Shown: positions 19,888 through 31,290, counted from the stretch's first letter. The stretch: 64,000 bases of DNA from Thiotrichaceae bacterium (GCA_029939505.1 JAOZSV010000002.1:1-64000), one strand, 5' to 3'. Translations and numbers: made by a program. The notes: generated from the letters alone by a model not told the origin.

Positions 19888-22176
19888 ATGCGTTTAGGTG
19901 CAATCGCCTTTCTGTTTGGCATACTCTTTTGTCAAACGCTTTCTTTTATACCTGCAATCCCCTCGTTTATTCTACTATTTCCCTTATTTGCTTTTTTCAT
20001 ACTACCACGTTATCGCGTTATCGCTTTGTTTACATTAGGATTGCTATGGGCAATGTGGCGTGCGGATATGATATTAGCACAAAAATTACCCAATGCACTT
20101 GAAGGGCAGGATATAAAAATCACTGGCACGATCATTAATTTACCTCAAGAAAAGCATTATAGGCGAAATGTTTCTGCCTGGCAATTTGATTTCGCGCCCT
20201 TGCCATTCAAAGAATGGCAGAATCCGGGTAAGCTCCGTTTAAAGCTGTTTGGTAATCCCCCACAATCTCTACGCCCTGGGCAGCAATGGCAATTCACTGT
20301 GCGATTAAAACGGGTACATGAATCGCTCAATCCTGGTGTATTTGACTACTCTAAGTATTTGTTTCAACAAAGAATATTAACAAAAGGCACTGTGCGAACA
20401 AAAGGGGAACAGCGTCTATTAAGTGAGCCTTCGCTATTTAATAGTGACAATTTACGTTATCGTTTAGCACAAAGCATACGAGCAGAGTTAGGTGACAGTG
20501 CAAGTATAGGCATCATCATTGCGTTGGCTGTAGGTGAAAGACAATGGCTTACCTCAAAACAGAAAACCATTTTGCAACGAACTGGCACAGCGCATCTGAT
20601 TGCCATCTCAGGTTTACATATTGGTTTCATCGCAATGTTGGCTTTTTGGATAGCCCGAAGACTCTGGAGTTATGCAGGTAAAGCAACGTTATGGTTGCCA
20701 GCCCCCTATTTTGCCGCATTTGTCAGTTTCTTAGCCGCATTTTTATACGCACTATTAGCAGGGTTTTCTATTTCAACACAAAGAGCTTTAATTATGATTG
20801 CTGTCGCTCTTTCTGGAATAATGTTTTCCCGCAAAGTCGCCCCTTCACATATTTTAGCTTATGCACTGTTGCTGGTATTGTTATGGGATCCTTTATCAAT
20901 CTTATCGGCAGGATTTTGGCTATCGTTTGGAGCAGTTGCAATCATCGCCTATGCTTTAAGTTGCCGCTGTGAGCAAGGTATTTCCTCTTTAGCAAAATGG
21001 GGAATCGGCACTTTGCACTCTCAAATAGCCGTCGTTTTAGGTTTGTTTCCCATTTCTTTATACATATTTGGTTATATTCCATTGACTTCGATCTTGGCTA
21101 ATACCATTGCTATTCCCTGGGTGAGTTTTATTGTTGTACCATTAACCTTGCTTGGCACAGCAATTATTTTGTATTTGCCCGCATTAAGCGGCGAATTATT
21201 ACAAATTGCGGCTTACACGCTTGATGCTCTCAATTCTTCTTTGGAATGGTTGGCTCATATTGACTGGGCGATATGGCAACAGCATACACCCCCATTATGG
21301 AGTGTACTCACGGCGATGATCGGCGTTGCGATTTTACTCTTGCCACGCGGTTTTCCAGCACGGTGGTTAGGTATTATCTGGATATTACCTATTTTCTTTA
21401 CACCACCGCCCTACCCAAATCGTGGCGAAGTTTGGTTTACCCTATTAGATATAGGGCAAGGTTTAGCGGCAGTCATACGCACTGAAAATTATGTCTTGCT
21501 CTATGATACGGGGAAAGCATTCAAAGGGCGAACAGTTATATTGCCTTTTTTTCGCGCAAAAGGAATACAACAGATTGATAAACTCTTGATTAGTCACGAT
21601 GATAATGATCATAGCGGAGGCGCGCGAAGCGTATTAAAAAATTTCAGGGTGGATGAAATTCTAACCAGTGCGCCTGAAAAATTTAAAGAGGATAATGCGC
21701 GTTTATGTCAAGCAGGGCAATATTGGCATTGGGATGACGTTCATTTTCAGATTTTACACCCGCCTAAAAACTATCAAGCAAAAGACAATGATCGTAGCTG
21801 TGTCTTAAAAATCACGACAATAGGTGGCACAATCTTATTATCTGGGGATATTGAAAAAAGGACAGAATATCATTTAATAAAACAGTATCCCATTGATTTA
21901 AAAGCAGATATTCTCATCGTTCCCCATCATGGCAGCAAAACGTCATCAACGATTAATTTTATTAAGGCAGTGCAACCCATAATTGCTTTATTCTCAGCGG
22001 GCTATCGTAACCGTTTTGGGCATCCCAAAAAAGAGATCGTACAACGTTATCGTCACCATAAGATTAAGGTATGGAATACCGCACAAACAGGGGCTATTCA
22101 ATTTCAATTATCAGCAAATGGGATATCGCCTCCTATTTTAGCGCGTGAAGAAATGCGCCGTTATTGGCATCAATAG
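19888..22176 (+). CDS. comEC: DNA internalization competence protein ComEC/Rec2
   Basis: HLIAISGLHIGFIAMLAFW competence domain; C-terminal metallo-beta-lactamase LLISHDDNDHSGGARSVL, ILIVPHHGSKTSS. Confidence 0.95.
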   Translation: MRLGAIAFLFGILFCQTLSFIPAIPSFILLFPLFAFFILPRYRVIALFTLGLLWAMWRADMILAQKLPNALEGQDIKITGTIINLPQEKHYRRNVSAWQFDFAPLPFKEWQNPGKLRLKLFGNPPQSLRPGQQWQFTVRLKRVHESLNPGVFDYSKYLFQQRILTKGTVRTKGEQRLLSEPSLFNSDNLRYRLAQSIRAELGDSASIGIIIALAVGERQWLTSKQKTILQRTGTAHLIAISGLHIGFIAMLAFWIARRLWSYAGKATLWLPAPYFAAFVSFLAAFLYALLAGFSISTQRALIMIAVALSGIMFSRKVAPSHILAYALLLVLLWDPLSILSAGFWLSFGAVAIIAYALSCRCEQGISSLAKWGIGTLHSQIAVVLGLFPISLYIFGYIPLTSILANTIAIPWVSFIVVPLTLLGTAIILYLPALSGELLQIAAYTLDALNSSLEWLAHIDWAIWQQHTPPLWSVLTAMIGVAILLLPRGFPARWLGIIWILPIFFTPPPYPNRGEVWFTLLDIGQGLAAVIRTENYVLLYDTGKAFKGRTVILPFFRAKGIQQIDKLLISHDDNDHSGGARSVLKNFRVDEILTSAPEKFKEDNARLCQAGQYWHWDDVHFQILHPPKNYQAKDNDRSCVLKITTIGGTILLSGDIEKRTEYHLIKQYPIDLKADILIVPHHGSKTSSTINFIKAVQPIIALFSAGYRNRFGHPKKEIVQRYRHHKIKVWNTAQTGAIQFQLSANGISPPILAREEMRRYWHQ

Positions 22177-22206
22177 GGCTTCACCGAAAAACTTGGCTTC
22201 AATGAA

Positions 22207-22478
22207 AAACCTCTGAGGTTTCTAAAACCTCAGAGGTTTGGTTTGGCTTCAACGAAAAACTTGGCTTCACCGAAAAACCTCTGAGGTTTCTAAAACCTCA
22301 GAGGTTTAGCTTCACCGAAAAACTTGGCTTCAACGAAAAACCTCAGAGGTTTAGCTTCAACGAAAAACTTGGCTTCAACGAAAAACCTCTGAGGTTTCTA
22401 AAACCTCTGAGGTTTAGCTTCAACGAAAAACTTGGCTTCAACGAAAAACCTCTGAGGTTTCTAAAACCTCAGAGGTTT
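22207..22478. repeat. Array of AAACCTCTGAGGTTTCTAAAACCTCAGAGGTTT palindromes with GCTTCAACGAAAAACTTGGCTTCA spacers
   Basis: Direct reading; about 5 units downstream of comEC. Confidence 0.95.
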
Positions 22479-22689
22479 GGCTTCAATGAAAAACTTGGCT
22501 TCAACGAAATTAATGGCTTGAAATCGTTTTTTTCTAAAATCCGTTTAAGCCTCATTAGAAATAAGTATGTTACCGCGCTGAGTATAAAGTCTGCTAAAGC
22601 AGACTGAGTGATTTAACTCAAGTTTCGGAGTTCAAAGAGGTCCGTAATTATCAGTAATTGTTCCGGATGGACACTATTTAGGAAAGAGG

Positions 22690-23277
22690 TTAAAGTATCT
22701 GCACCCCCTCCGCCTCAAGCATTTGAACAAGACGAATCAGTGGTAAACCAATGATGGCAGTTGGATCACTCCCAATCATTTTATCAAGCAAAGCAATCCC
22801 CAAACCTTCTGATTTAAAACTACCTGAACAATTGTAAGGTTTATCCTGACGCAAATAATTTTCTATCTGCGATAAAGTGAGTTGACGAAATTTCACACTA
22901 AAACGAACCACATCAGTTTGAACATGGTTTGTGTTACTATTAAATAAGCATAAGCCAGTTAAAAAATCGACTTGCTTGCCACTGACAGAAATCAGTTGTT
23001 TTACCGCTTTCTCATGGGTACCTGGTTTGCCTAAAAGGGTATCATCTATCACAGCAAGTTGATCAGAACCAATAATCAAAGCTCGTGGATAAGTAGATTT
23101 CGCCGATTTCGCTTTAAGTTCTGCCAAACGAGTGACTATTTGTTTTGGAGGCTCATTTGGGTGAGGTGTTTCATCAACCCCTGGTGCAAAAGTGTCAAAT
23201 GAGATATGTAATCGACTTAACACATTTTTTCTAAATGGTGAAGTTGAAGCCAATATCAAAGGTAAAGAGAGAGTCAT
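22690..23277 (-). CDS. maf: Maf/YceF nucleotide pyrophosphatase
   Basis: LPLILASTSPFRKNVLSRLHI, VDETPHPNEPP, ALIIGSDQ. Confidence 0.93.
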   Translation of the reverse strand: MTLSLPLILASTSPFRKNVLSRLHISFDTFAPGVDETPHPNEPPKQIVTRLAELKAKSAKSTYPRALIIGSDQLAVIDDTLLGKPGTHEKAVKQLISVSGKQVDFLTGLCLFNSNTNHVQTDVVRFSVKFRQLTLSQIENYLRQDKPYNCSGSFKSEGLGIALLDKMIGSDPTAIIGLPLIRLVQMLEAEGVQIL

Positions 23278-23340
23278 ATTATTTAATTATCAATATCAGG
23301 ATTTGACAGAATTTAGTTATCATTATATCATTGTCAGTTT

Positions 23341-23868
23341 ATGTCAGATAAAAAACACCTTTCGAGGCTCGAAACCACATTGATTGAACCAAAGGAACTT
23401 GCCCTTAAAGGTTGCCACTTAAAGGGAATCGTTGCGCTGGCGCAAACGACACGTCTGCATGACAAGCAGTGCGAAGTTCAAGAAGAGGCACAGATTGATT
23501 GGTTATTTAGCATTGATGAAAAACAACGTCCAACGATTCATGGCAATTTATATGCACAACTTTCTATACAATGTCAACGTTGTTTGCAACCCATGCCCTG
23601 GTTAATTGACAAGAAAACGGCTTTAATTATTCTGACTAATGAACAAGATGAACAAGATGATGAAGAAATACCAGCAGATTATGAAACCATTATTTTAACA
23701 AACACTCCAGTTTCATTAATAACACTGGTTGAAGACGAACTCATTTTAGCTTTACCTATTATTGCAAAACATAACGAATGTCCATTTAATGAATATCAAT
23801 TACCTGAACATCTTAATGAATCATTCAAAAACAACCCATTTCATGTTTTATCTGCTTTTAAAAAATAA
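23341..23868 (+). CDS. yceD: YceD/DUF177 family protein
   Basis: LSIQCQRCLQPMPW motif; upstream of rpmF. Confidence 0.9.
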   Translation: MSDKKHLSRLETTLIEPKELALKGCHLKGIVALAQTTRLHDKQCEVQEEAQIDWLFSIDEKQRPTIHGNLYAQLSIQCQRCLQPMPWLIDKKTALIILTNEQDEQDDEEIPADYETIILTNTPVSLITLVEDELILALPIIAKHNECPFNEYQLPEHLNESFKNNPFHVLSAFKK

Positions 23869-23966
23869 GAACTAAAAACAGATTAAGGAACGTTTCAAGG
23901 TTTTCGTTTTTCTTCAAAAAACTCGAAAATAAAATCATTTCCAAAATTCTTAATCAAGGTTTAGTT

Positions 23967-24007
23967 TTCGAGGTTTTAGTTTTTCTTCAAAAAACTAAAA
24001 CCTCGAA
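23967..24007. repeat. TTCGAGGTTTTAG... 41 bp palindrome
   Basis: 18 bp arms, CTTCA loop. Confidence 0.95.
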
Positions 24008-24133
24008 AATGTTTTATTAAATTTTCATTCCTAAGTACCTATAAATTTTCAGAAAAATCATTTCAGAATCTGTTCAGGTACTCATTAATAATTAATAATT
24101 AACAATTAACAATTAAATAGAAGGATTTGAAAC

Positions 24134-24313
24134 ATGGCTGTACAACAAAATCGTAAAACTCGCTCTAAACGCGGTATGCGTCGTTCCCACGATGCCCTAA
24201 AGGCACCCACTTTATCTATTGAACCCACACTGGGTGAAGAACATTTCCGTCACCATATCAGTCCCTCCGGTTATTATAGAGGTCGTAAAGTCATTACTAC
24301 TAAGGAAGAATAA
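24134..24313 (+). CDS. rpmF: 50S ribosomal protein L32 (59 aa, not in ORF track)
   Basis: [59 protein letters not shown]. Confidence 0.97.
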   Translation: MAVQQNRKTRSKRGMRRSHDALKAPTLSIEPTLGEEHFRHHISPSGYYRGRKVITTKEE

Positions 24314-24318
24314 AACTC

Positions 24319-25350
24319 TTGAGACCACGGATTGCGCTAGATGCAATGAGCGGCGATCATGGCCCATCAATCGTCGTCCATGCTGCCCTTAAAGTCTTGT
24401 CAGAAATGGATGACTTGCACCTTATTCTTGTAGGTGATGAAGTCGTCCTTAAATCGGCATTAGGTCATCACTCTGCCAAGGTGAAAGAACGTTTATCTAT
24501 TCACCATGCTGGGCAGCGAGTCGAAATGGATGAATCGCCTTCGCGTGCTTTACGCAATAAGAAGGATTCTTCCATGCGTGTCGCTATTAATCTTGTGAAA
24601 GAAGGTTTAGCTGATGCTTGTGTTAGTGCAGGTAATACGGGAGCCTTGATGGCAACAGCCCGTTATGTGTTGAAAACACTGCCTGGTATAGATCGACCTG
24701 CTATTATTACAGGCTTGCCCAATATGCAAGAAACTTGCACCCATGTGCTTGATTTAGGCGCAAATATTGATACCACCTCTGAACACTTGTTCCAATTTGC
24801 CGCTATGGGTACAGTATTGACTCAAGCGGTCGATAATTTGCCAAACCCGCGCATCGGCTTGCTCAATATTGGTCAAGAAGAAATCAAAGGCAATGAATGT
24901 GTCAAGAAAGCCGCAAAATTACTCGCTTCCAGTTCAAGTATTAATTACATCGGTTTTGTTGAAGGAGATGATATTTTTAAAGGCACAGTTGATGTCGTCG
25001 TTTGTGATGGTTTTGTCGGTAATGTTTCCCTCAAAACAACGGAAGGCGTTGCCAAAATGTTCAGTCATTACGTTAAACAAAGTTTTAAGAAAAATCTGTG
25101 GACACGCTTTGTAGCCCTCATTTCTTTGCCCATCCTCAAAGACCTTCGTCATAAAATCGATCCACGCCGATATAATGGAGCAAGTTTACTTGGACTACGC
25201 GGCATTGTTATTAAAAGTCATGGTAGCGCGGATATGTTATCATTTAGTTATGCTATCAAAGAAGCCATCATTGAGGTGCAAAAAAATGTACCCGAACAAA
25301 TTAGCCACATATTGGACACTTTATTAAGTGAGAAAAGGCGCGTTGAGTGA
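24319..25350 (+). CDS. plsX: Phosphate acyltransferase PlsX
   Basis: [20 protein letters not shown]; position between rpmF and fabH. Confidence 0.98.
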   Translation: MRPRIALDAMSGDHGPSIVVHAALKVLSEMDDLHLILVGDEVVLKSALGHHSAKVKERLSIHHAGQRVEMDESPSRALRNKKDSSMRVAINLVKEGLADACVSAGNTGALMATARYVLKTLPGIDRPAIITGLPNMQETCTHVLDLGANIDTTSEHLFQFAAMGTVLTQAVDNLPNPRIGLLNIGQEEIKGNECVKKAAKLLASSSSINYIGFVEGDDIFKGTVDVVVCDGFVGNVSLKTTEGVAKMFSHYVKQSFKKNLWTRFVALISLPILKDLRHKIDPRRYNGASLLGLRGIVIKSHGSADMLSFSYAIKEAIIEVQKNVPEQISHILDTLLSEKRRVE

Positions 25351-26306
25351 ACTATTCTCGTATTATTGGAACAGGTGGATATCTGCCAGAGAAAATTCTG
25401 ACTAATGCAGAACTTGAAACTTTGGTAGAAACCAGCGATCAATGGATTGTTGAGCGGACAGGCATACGCACCCGTCATTTGGCCGCCGATGATCAAGATA
25501 CCTGTGATTTAGCCGAAAAAGCCGCTCGCCGTGCATTAGATATGGCAAAGTGCGATGCTTCTGAAATGGATTTAATCATTTTAGCGACCACAACGCCTGA
25601 TCGTATTTTTCCCAGCACAGCCTGTTTACTTCAAGCGCGTTTAGGTAATCATGGGGCAATCGCTTTTGATATACAAGCTGTATGTAGTGGTTTTATTTAC
25701 GCTTTAACTATTGCAGATAAATTCATCAAAACAGGGGCTGCACGACGTGCTTTGATTGTTGGTGCTGACATTTTCTCACGCATCATAAATTGGTCAGATC
25801 GCAATACTTGTGTTTTATTTGGTGATGGCGCAGGGGCAGTCGTACTTGAAAAGAGCAACCAACCTGGTATTTTATCCAGCCATTTACATGCTGATGGGGC
25901 TTATAAAGACTTATTGACTGTACCTGCGACGATTGCACAAGGGCGGATTCACGGTGATGCGTTTACAAAAATGCAGGGTAACGAAGTCTTTAAATTTGCT
26001 ATCAAAGCATTAAGTAAAGTTGTTGACGAAGCATTGGCGGCTAATCAACTTGATCAAGATGCCCTTGATTGGTTAGTACCCCATCAAGCCAATATTCGCA
26101 TTATTACAGCAACAGCCAAAAAATTAAAATTGCCGATGGAAAAAGTGATCGTGACTGTATCAGAACATGGTAATACCTCAGCCGCCTCAGTTCCTTTAGC
26201 TTTAGACGTTGCTGTGCGTGATGGACGTATTCAGCGCGGAGACACATTATTATTGGAAGCCATCGGCGGTGGATTTACTTGGGGTGCTGTACTATTAAAA
26301 TTATGA
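25347..26306 (+). CDS. fabH: 3-oxoacyl-ACP synthase III
   Basis: [39 protein letters not shown]. Confidence 0.98.
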   Translation: MNYSRIIGTGGYLPEKILTNAELETLVETSDQWIVERTGIRTRHLAADDQDTCDLAEKAARRALDMAKCDASEMDLIILATTTPDRIFPSTACLLQARLGNHGAIAFDIQAVCSGFIYALTIADKFIKTGAARRALIVGADIFSRIINWSDRNTCVLFGDGAGAVVLEKSNQPGILSSHLHADGAYKDLLTVPATIAQGRIHGDAFTKMQGNEVFKFAIKALSKVVDEALAANQLDQDALDWLVPHQANIRIITATAKKLKLPMEKVIVTVSEHGNTSAASVPLALDVAVRDGRIQRGDTLLLEAIGGGFTWGAVLLKL

Positions 26307-26371
26307 ATTGTGAGGTTCAAGTTTTTTTACGTTTAAGTTTAATTATGTGAATTAAGTGATTTTGGAATCCA

Positions 26372-26412
26372 TTCGAGATTTGAATTTTTCTTCAAAAAAC
26401 TCAAACCTCGAA
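26372..26412. repeat. TTCGAGATTTGAATTTTT... 41 bp palindrome
   Basis: Inverted repeat, CTTCA loop, a few mismatches. Confidence 0.9.
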
Positions 26413-26502
26413 TCCTTTAGATTTGGTTTTGGAGTCCAACGCTTCAGCTTTGGGCTCCAATTTTAACTCTCAATTCGCATTAATTAAATCACTATAATTG
26501 AA

Positions 26503-27435
26503 ATGAAACACGCATTTGTTTTTCCAGGGCAAGGCTCTCAATCCGTCGGCATGTTAGCGGATTTAAGCGCGACTTATCCCATTATCAAACACACCTTTGA
26601 GGAAGCTTCCGAGATATTAGGCTATGATTTATGGAATTTGAGCCAAGAAGGGCCAGAGAAAACCTTAAATCAAACCGACAAAACTCAACCCGCACTACTT
26701 GCTGGCGGTGTAAGTACATGGCGCGTATGGCAAGAGCAAGGGGGTAGCGCTCCAGTCTTTATGGCAGGACACAGTTTTGGCGAATACAGTGCTTTAGTCT
26801 GTGCAGGCGCATTAGAATTTAAAGATGCTGCCAGCTTGGCACAAGATCGAGGTCGTTTTATGCAAGCGGCGGTGCCGGAAGGCGAAGGCGCAATGGCGGC
26901 TATCTTAGGTTTAACAGATGAAAAAATGATTGACATTTGTGCAGAAGTAGCCCAAAATCAAGTTGTTTCAGCCGTCAATTTTAATGCCCCTGGTCAAATT
27001 GTCATTGCGGGACATACTGCCGCTGTCAAACGGGCGATAGAACAGGCAAAAGCGGCGAAAGCGAAACGCGCTATCTTGTTGCAAGTCAGTGTACCTGCCC
27101 ATAGCCGCTTAATGCAGCCCGCCGCTGAAAAAATGGCAGAGCGTCTTACTGCTGTTACCATAACCACGCCGACAATTCCCGTGATTCATAATGTTGATGT
27201 TTCCGTCAAAACGGAACCTGCTGATATTCGTACTGCCCTGACAGCACAACTCTATAACCCCGTGCGCTGGGTAGAAACAATTGAAAAAATCGTCGCCGAA
27301 GGCGTGACGATGTTGTTTGAATGTGGCCCTAAAAAAGTGTTAACCGGCTTAAATAAACGTATTGCTCGCACTGCGACCGCAAAACCAATAATGGATACTA
27401 AGACATTAGAACAAGCCTTGGAGGCCCTCGCATGA
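26503..27435 (+). CDS. fabD: Malonyl-CoA:ACP transacylase
   Basis: FVFPGQGSQSVGML, GHSFGEYSALVCAGAL. Confidence 0.98.
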   Translation: MKHAFVFPGQGSQSVGMLADLSATYPIIKHTFEEASEILGYDLWNLSQEGPEKTLNQTDKTQPALLAGGVSTWRVWQEQGGSAPVFMAGHSFGEYSALVCAGALEFKDAASLAQDRGRFMQAAVPEGEGAMAAILGLTDEKMIDICAEVAQNQVVSAVNFNAPGQIVIAGHTAAVKRAIEQAKAAKAKRAILLQVSVPAHSRLMQPAAEKMAERLTAVTITTPTIPVIHNVDVSVKTEPADIRTALTAQLYNPVRWVETIEKIVAEGVTMLFECGPKKVLTGLNKRIARTATAKPIMDTKTLEQALEALA

Positions 27436-28175
27436 ATTTGGATTTAAACGGCGAAATTGCCCTCGTTACAGGCGCAAGTCGCGGCATTGGTCAAAGGATT
27501 GCGTTAGCTCTAGGACAAGCAGGTGCGCTCGTCATTGGTACAGCGACAACCGAAACGGGTGCAGAGCATATCACACAATCTTTGAACGAACAAGGCCTCA
27601 AAGGAAAGGGAAAAGTGCTTGATATAAGCAGTCTCGACTCCATTGAAACCTTGGTAGCCAGTTTAGCAGCGGAAATGCCAAGCATATTAGTTAATAATGC
27701 GGGAATTACCCGTGATACGCTATTGATGCGAATGAGTGATGATAACTGGAATAATGTCATTAATGCGAATTTAACAGGGGTTTATCGCTTAACTAAAGCC
27801 TGTCTCCGTAAAATGATGAAAGCACGACATGGGCGTATAATCACAATAACTAGCCTTGTCGGGTTGACAGGCAATGTCGGACAAACGAATTATACCGCTG
27901 CAAAAGCAGGTACAATAGCCTTTAGCAAATCATTAGCTAAAGAAGTGGGTAGTCGTGGGATTACTGTTAATACGGTAGCCCCCGGCTTTATTGAAACTGA
28001 TATGACGCGCCGCTTGTCTGAAGAACAACGTACTGCCATTTTGCAACAAATCCCACTAAACCGTGCAGGTTTGCCAAGTGATGTCGCAAATGCAGTGGTA
28101 TTTTTAGCTTCAAAAGCGGCTGATTATATAACCGGTGAAACATTACATGTCAATGGTGGCATGTATATGTCGTAA
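27432..28175 (+). CDS. fabG: 3-oxoacyl-ACP reductase
   Basis: ALVTGASRGIGQRIAL, NNAGITRDTLLMRM, YTAAKAG. Confidence 0.98.
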   Translation: MNLDLNGEIALVTGASRGIGQRIALALGQAGALVIGTATTETGAEHITQSLNEQGLKGKGKVLDISSLDSIETLVASLAAEMPSILVNNAGITRDTLLMRMSDDNWNNVINANLTGVYRLTKACLRKMMKARHGRIITITSLVGLTGNVGQTNYTAAKAGTIAFSKSLAKEVGSRGITVNTVAPGFIETDMTRRLSEEQRTAILQQIPLNRAGLPSDVANAVVFLASKAADYITGETLHVNGGMYMS

Positions 28176-28202
28176 ACAAACTGAAAAGAGGGAAAATTTA
28201 TT

Positions 28203-28442
28203 ATGAGTATAATTGAGGAACGTGTCAAGAAAATAGTCGTTGAGCAGTTGGGAGTCAAAGAAAATGAGGTCAGTAATGAATCCTCCTTTGTTGACGATCT
28301 TGGTGCAGATTCTCTTGATACCGTAGAATTGGTGATGGCACTTGAAGAAGAATTTGGGTGTGAAATTCCCGATGAAGAGGCCGAAAAAATCCAAACCGTA
28401 CAACAAGCGATTGATTATATTGAAGAGACCGAAAAAAAATAA
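28203..28442 (+). CDS. acpP: Acyl carrier protein
   Basis: [42 protein letters not shown]. Confidence 0.99.
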   Translation: MSIIEERVKKIVVEQLGVKENEVSNESSFVDDLGADSLDTVELVMALEEEFGCEIPDEEAEKIQTVQQAIDYIEETEKK

Positions 28443-28574
28443 CCATTTAATCGGAATTATAAAGGGCCACGTTGCTTAATTGGTTTTTATACTCGTTCAG
28501 AAACATCAACCTCTGATATTTTGGAAACATCAAATATCTTATGGCTAAAATGTGCAGAACAACCGTGAGGTGAC

Positions 28575-29840
28575 GTGGGCCTGTTAGGGTGTGCAATTCA
28601 AGTGACTAAAAGACGTGTTGTTATTACAGGGCTCGGTGCGGTTTCTCCAGTCGGCTTAACGGTCAAAGACAGTTGGGAAACCGTATTGGCAGGAAAAAGC
28701 GGAATTGCGACAATTACCAATTTCGATACAGAAGGCTTTTCTGTCCAATTTGCAGGACAAATTAAAGACTTTGATGTTAAGCAATACTTGTCCATTAAAG
28801 AAGCAAGAAAAATGGATATCTTCATCCATTACGGCATTGCTGCTGGGACACAAGCCATTGAAGATGCCAACCTAGAAATTACAGAAGCCAATGCAGAACG
28901 AATCGGGGTAGCAATCGGTTCCGGTATCGGCGGACTCCCTGGCATTGAAAAAGGCCATAATGCTTATCTGAAAGGCGGGGCGCGAAAGATTTCGCCTTTT
29001 TTTGTACCGAGTAATATTATTAATATGATAGCGGGCAACCTATCAGTCAAGTATGGTTTAAAAGGTCCCAATTATGCCATCGTCACCGCCTGTTCAACAG
29101 GAACACATAACATTGGAAATGCAGCCCGTTTAATTGAATATGGGGACGCAGAGGTGATGATTGCCGGTGGTGCTGAAATGGCCAGTTCAGAAATGGGTAT
29201 AGGTGGGTTTTCTGCTTCCCGCGCCTTATCCACCCGCAACGATTCTCCGGAAACCGCTAGTCGTCCTTGGGATAAAGAACGTGATGGTTTTGTTCTTAGC
29301 GACGGAGCAGGCGTATTGGTACTCGAAGAATATGAATATGCAAAGCAGCGCGGCGCACATATTTATGCAGAATTGCTGGGTTCCGGAATGAGTGGTGATG
29401 CTTACCACATGACTTTACCGCCTGCAGACGGCGAAGGAGCACGACGCTGTATGTTAAATGCTTTGCGTAATGCCCAATTAAATCCAGAAGAAGTCGATTA
29501 CATCAACGCGCATGGCACATCAACGCCAGCTGGTGACAAAGCGGAAACATTGGCTATTAAAAAAGTATTTGGTGAACAAAAATTAGCTGTCAGTTCGACT
29601 AAATCCATGACGGGACATTTGTTAGGGGCGGCAGGTGGCTTAGAGGCGATATTTTGTGTGTTAAGTATTCGTGATCAAGTCGCACCACCAACCATTAATC
29701 TATTTAACCTTGAACCTGAATGTGAGGGTTTAGACTATGTACCCCATCAGGCGAAAAAAATGAAGATAGAGGTCGCATTATCAAATTCATTTGGATTTGG
29801 CGGAACGAATGGAACGTTAGTATTTAAACGTCTAAAATAG
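28575..29840 (+). CDS. fabF: 3-oxoacyl-ACP synthase II (start may be GTG 28602)
   Basis: [49 protein letters not shown]. Confidence 0.97.
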   Translation: MGLLGCAIQVTKRRVVITGLGAVSPVGLTVKDSWETVLAGKSGIATITNFDTEGFSVQFAGQIKDFDVKQYLSIKEARKMDIFIHYGIAAGTQAIEDANLEITEANAERIGVAIGSGIGGLPGIEKGHNAYLKGGARKISPFFVPSNIINMIAGNLSVKYGLKGPNYAIVTACSTGTHNIGNAARLIEYGDAEVMIAGGAEMASSEMGIGGFSASRALSTRNDSPETASRPWDKERDGFVLSDGAGVLVLEEYEYAKQRGAHIYAELLGSGMSGDAYHMTLPPADGEGARRCMLNALRNAQLNPEEVDYINAHGTSTPAGDKAETLAIKKVFGEQKLAVSSTKSMTGHLLGAAGGLEAIFCVLSIRDQVAPPTINLFNLEPECEGLDYVPHQAKKMKIEVALSNSFGFGGTNGTLVFKRLK

Positions 29841-29847
29841 GTGATTT

Positions 29848-30942
29848 ATGGCTAAAAGAATTGCCTTATTTAATCATAAGGGCGGAGTCAGCAAAACCAC
29901 AACGACCTTTAATTTAGGCTGGATGTTAGCCTTAAAAGGTAAGCGGGTGATTATGGTTGATGCTGATCCGCAATGTAATCTAACTGGGCTTGTTTTAGGT
30001 GAAGAAGAATTTGAGGATTTTTATGAAAATCCAGATAATCACAACCTGAAAAAAAGTCTCATTCCGGCTTTTGAAGCGCAGCCTAAATTAATTGAACCTG
30101 TCAATTGTCAACCTGTCAAAGATAGGGTAAATGGAGGTGATATTGAGGGACTTTTTTTAATACCCGGTCACCTTGATTTATCAGGGTATGAAGTCATGCT
30201 AGGTATGGCCCAAGAATTGTCCGGTTCACTTCAAGCGTTGATGAACCTACCGGGTTCATTTTCTTACCTATTTGAGAAAACAGCTAAAAAATACAACGCG
30301 GATTATATTTTGATTGATATGAGTCCCAGTTTGAATTCAGTCAACCAAAATTTATTAATGACCAGTGATTATTTTTTCTTGCCAACTGCCCCAGATTATT
30401 TTTCGGTTATGGCACTCAAATCTCTAACAACTATATTACCGCGGTGGGCGGATTGGACTAACAGGGCTAAAAATTTTCCCGTTCTAAGAGAAGCCACTTA
30501 TCCATTTCCATTCGAGGCTAAAGTTTTTTCTTTAAAAAAACTTTAGCCTCGAAAAGTGATTCCTAAATTTTTGGGAACTGTGATTCAAAAATATCGTGTG
30601 CGAGATGAGAAACCCTCAAGGGGTTTTCAAGAATGGATTGTTCAAATCAACCGGATTGTGTCGAGTAGCTTGTTTCCGGCGTTAAAAGAAAAAAAGATGA
30701 CTCTTTCCCAAGAAAAATATACAAATGTTTTGGGGAATAGCTCTTATGAGCTTGCTCATTTTTCAGATTTTAATACGTTAGTTGCTTTATCACAAACTCA
30801 TCAAACGCCTATCTTTGCGCTTTCTGAAGAGCAAATGGCTCAGACAGGTGTTGTCTTAGAAAATTTCAAAAAAAGTCGTGATAAATTTAGGGAAGTATTT
30901 TCAGGGCTTGCTGATTCGATAATTAACTTAACGACTGACTAA
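29848..30942 (+). pseudogene. ParA-family ATPase interrupted by an in-frame palindromic element carrying a TAG stop (ORF track splits it 29848-30546 and 30556-30942)
   Basis: N-terminal MAKRIALFNHKGGVSKTTTTFNLG Walker motif; both halves in the same frame flanking the palindrome at 30511-30553. Confidence 0.85.
30511..30553. repeat. 43 bp palindrome inserted in the parA-like gene
   Basis: 19 bp arms TTCGAGGCTAAAGTTTTTT / AAAAAACTTTAGCCTCGAA, loop CTTTA. Confidence 0.97.
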
Positions 30943-31287
30943 TGCAAACAGCAATTGAATAATTTCGTGACAATATTGCTCACGTTAGGAACCTTGCAAC
31001 TATATACACTAGTTTGGTTGCTACTCGTACATCAGCATTAGATTTATCTGATATTCTGAGAGCAGAAATGGTTTTGGCTGTGAGTGCCTTAGATAATTTT
31101 ATTCATCATTTGGCACGTAAAAGAACAACTGGATTTGATTATTGATAGACGCAATAAAATTGCACACGAAGCGGATAATATTCCTCATCTGCCTAGCGCA
31201 AGATGGCCTATCACAGTCACATTAGCTGATGAAGCTGTCAACTTTATAGAAAAACTGGCAGAAGCAATTTATAAAATCGTGACATAA
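30942..31287 (+). pseudogene. RiboL-PSP-HEPN-like remnant with in-frame TAA and internal deletion/frameshift
   Basis: MQTAIE*FRDNIAHVRNLATIYTSLVATRTSALDLSDILRAEMVLAVSALDNFIHHLAR then shifted frame KEQLDLIIDRRNKIAHEADNIPHLPSARWPITVTLADEAVNFIEKLAEAIYKIVT. Confidence 0.75.
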
Positions 31288-31290
31288 ATT

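Noticed and set aside
22207-22478. Possible CRISPR array
   Set aside because: Regularly spaced palindromes, but the spacers are themselves repeats of one sequence and no cas genes are in the window.
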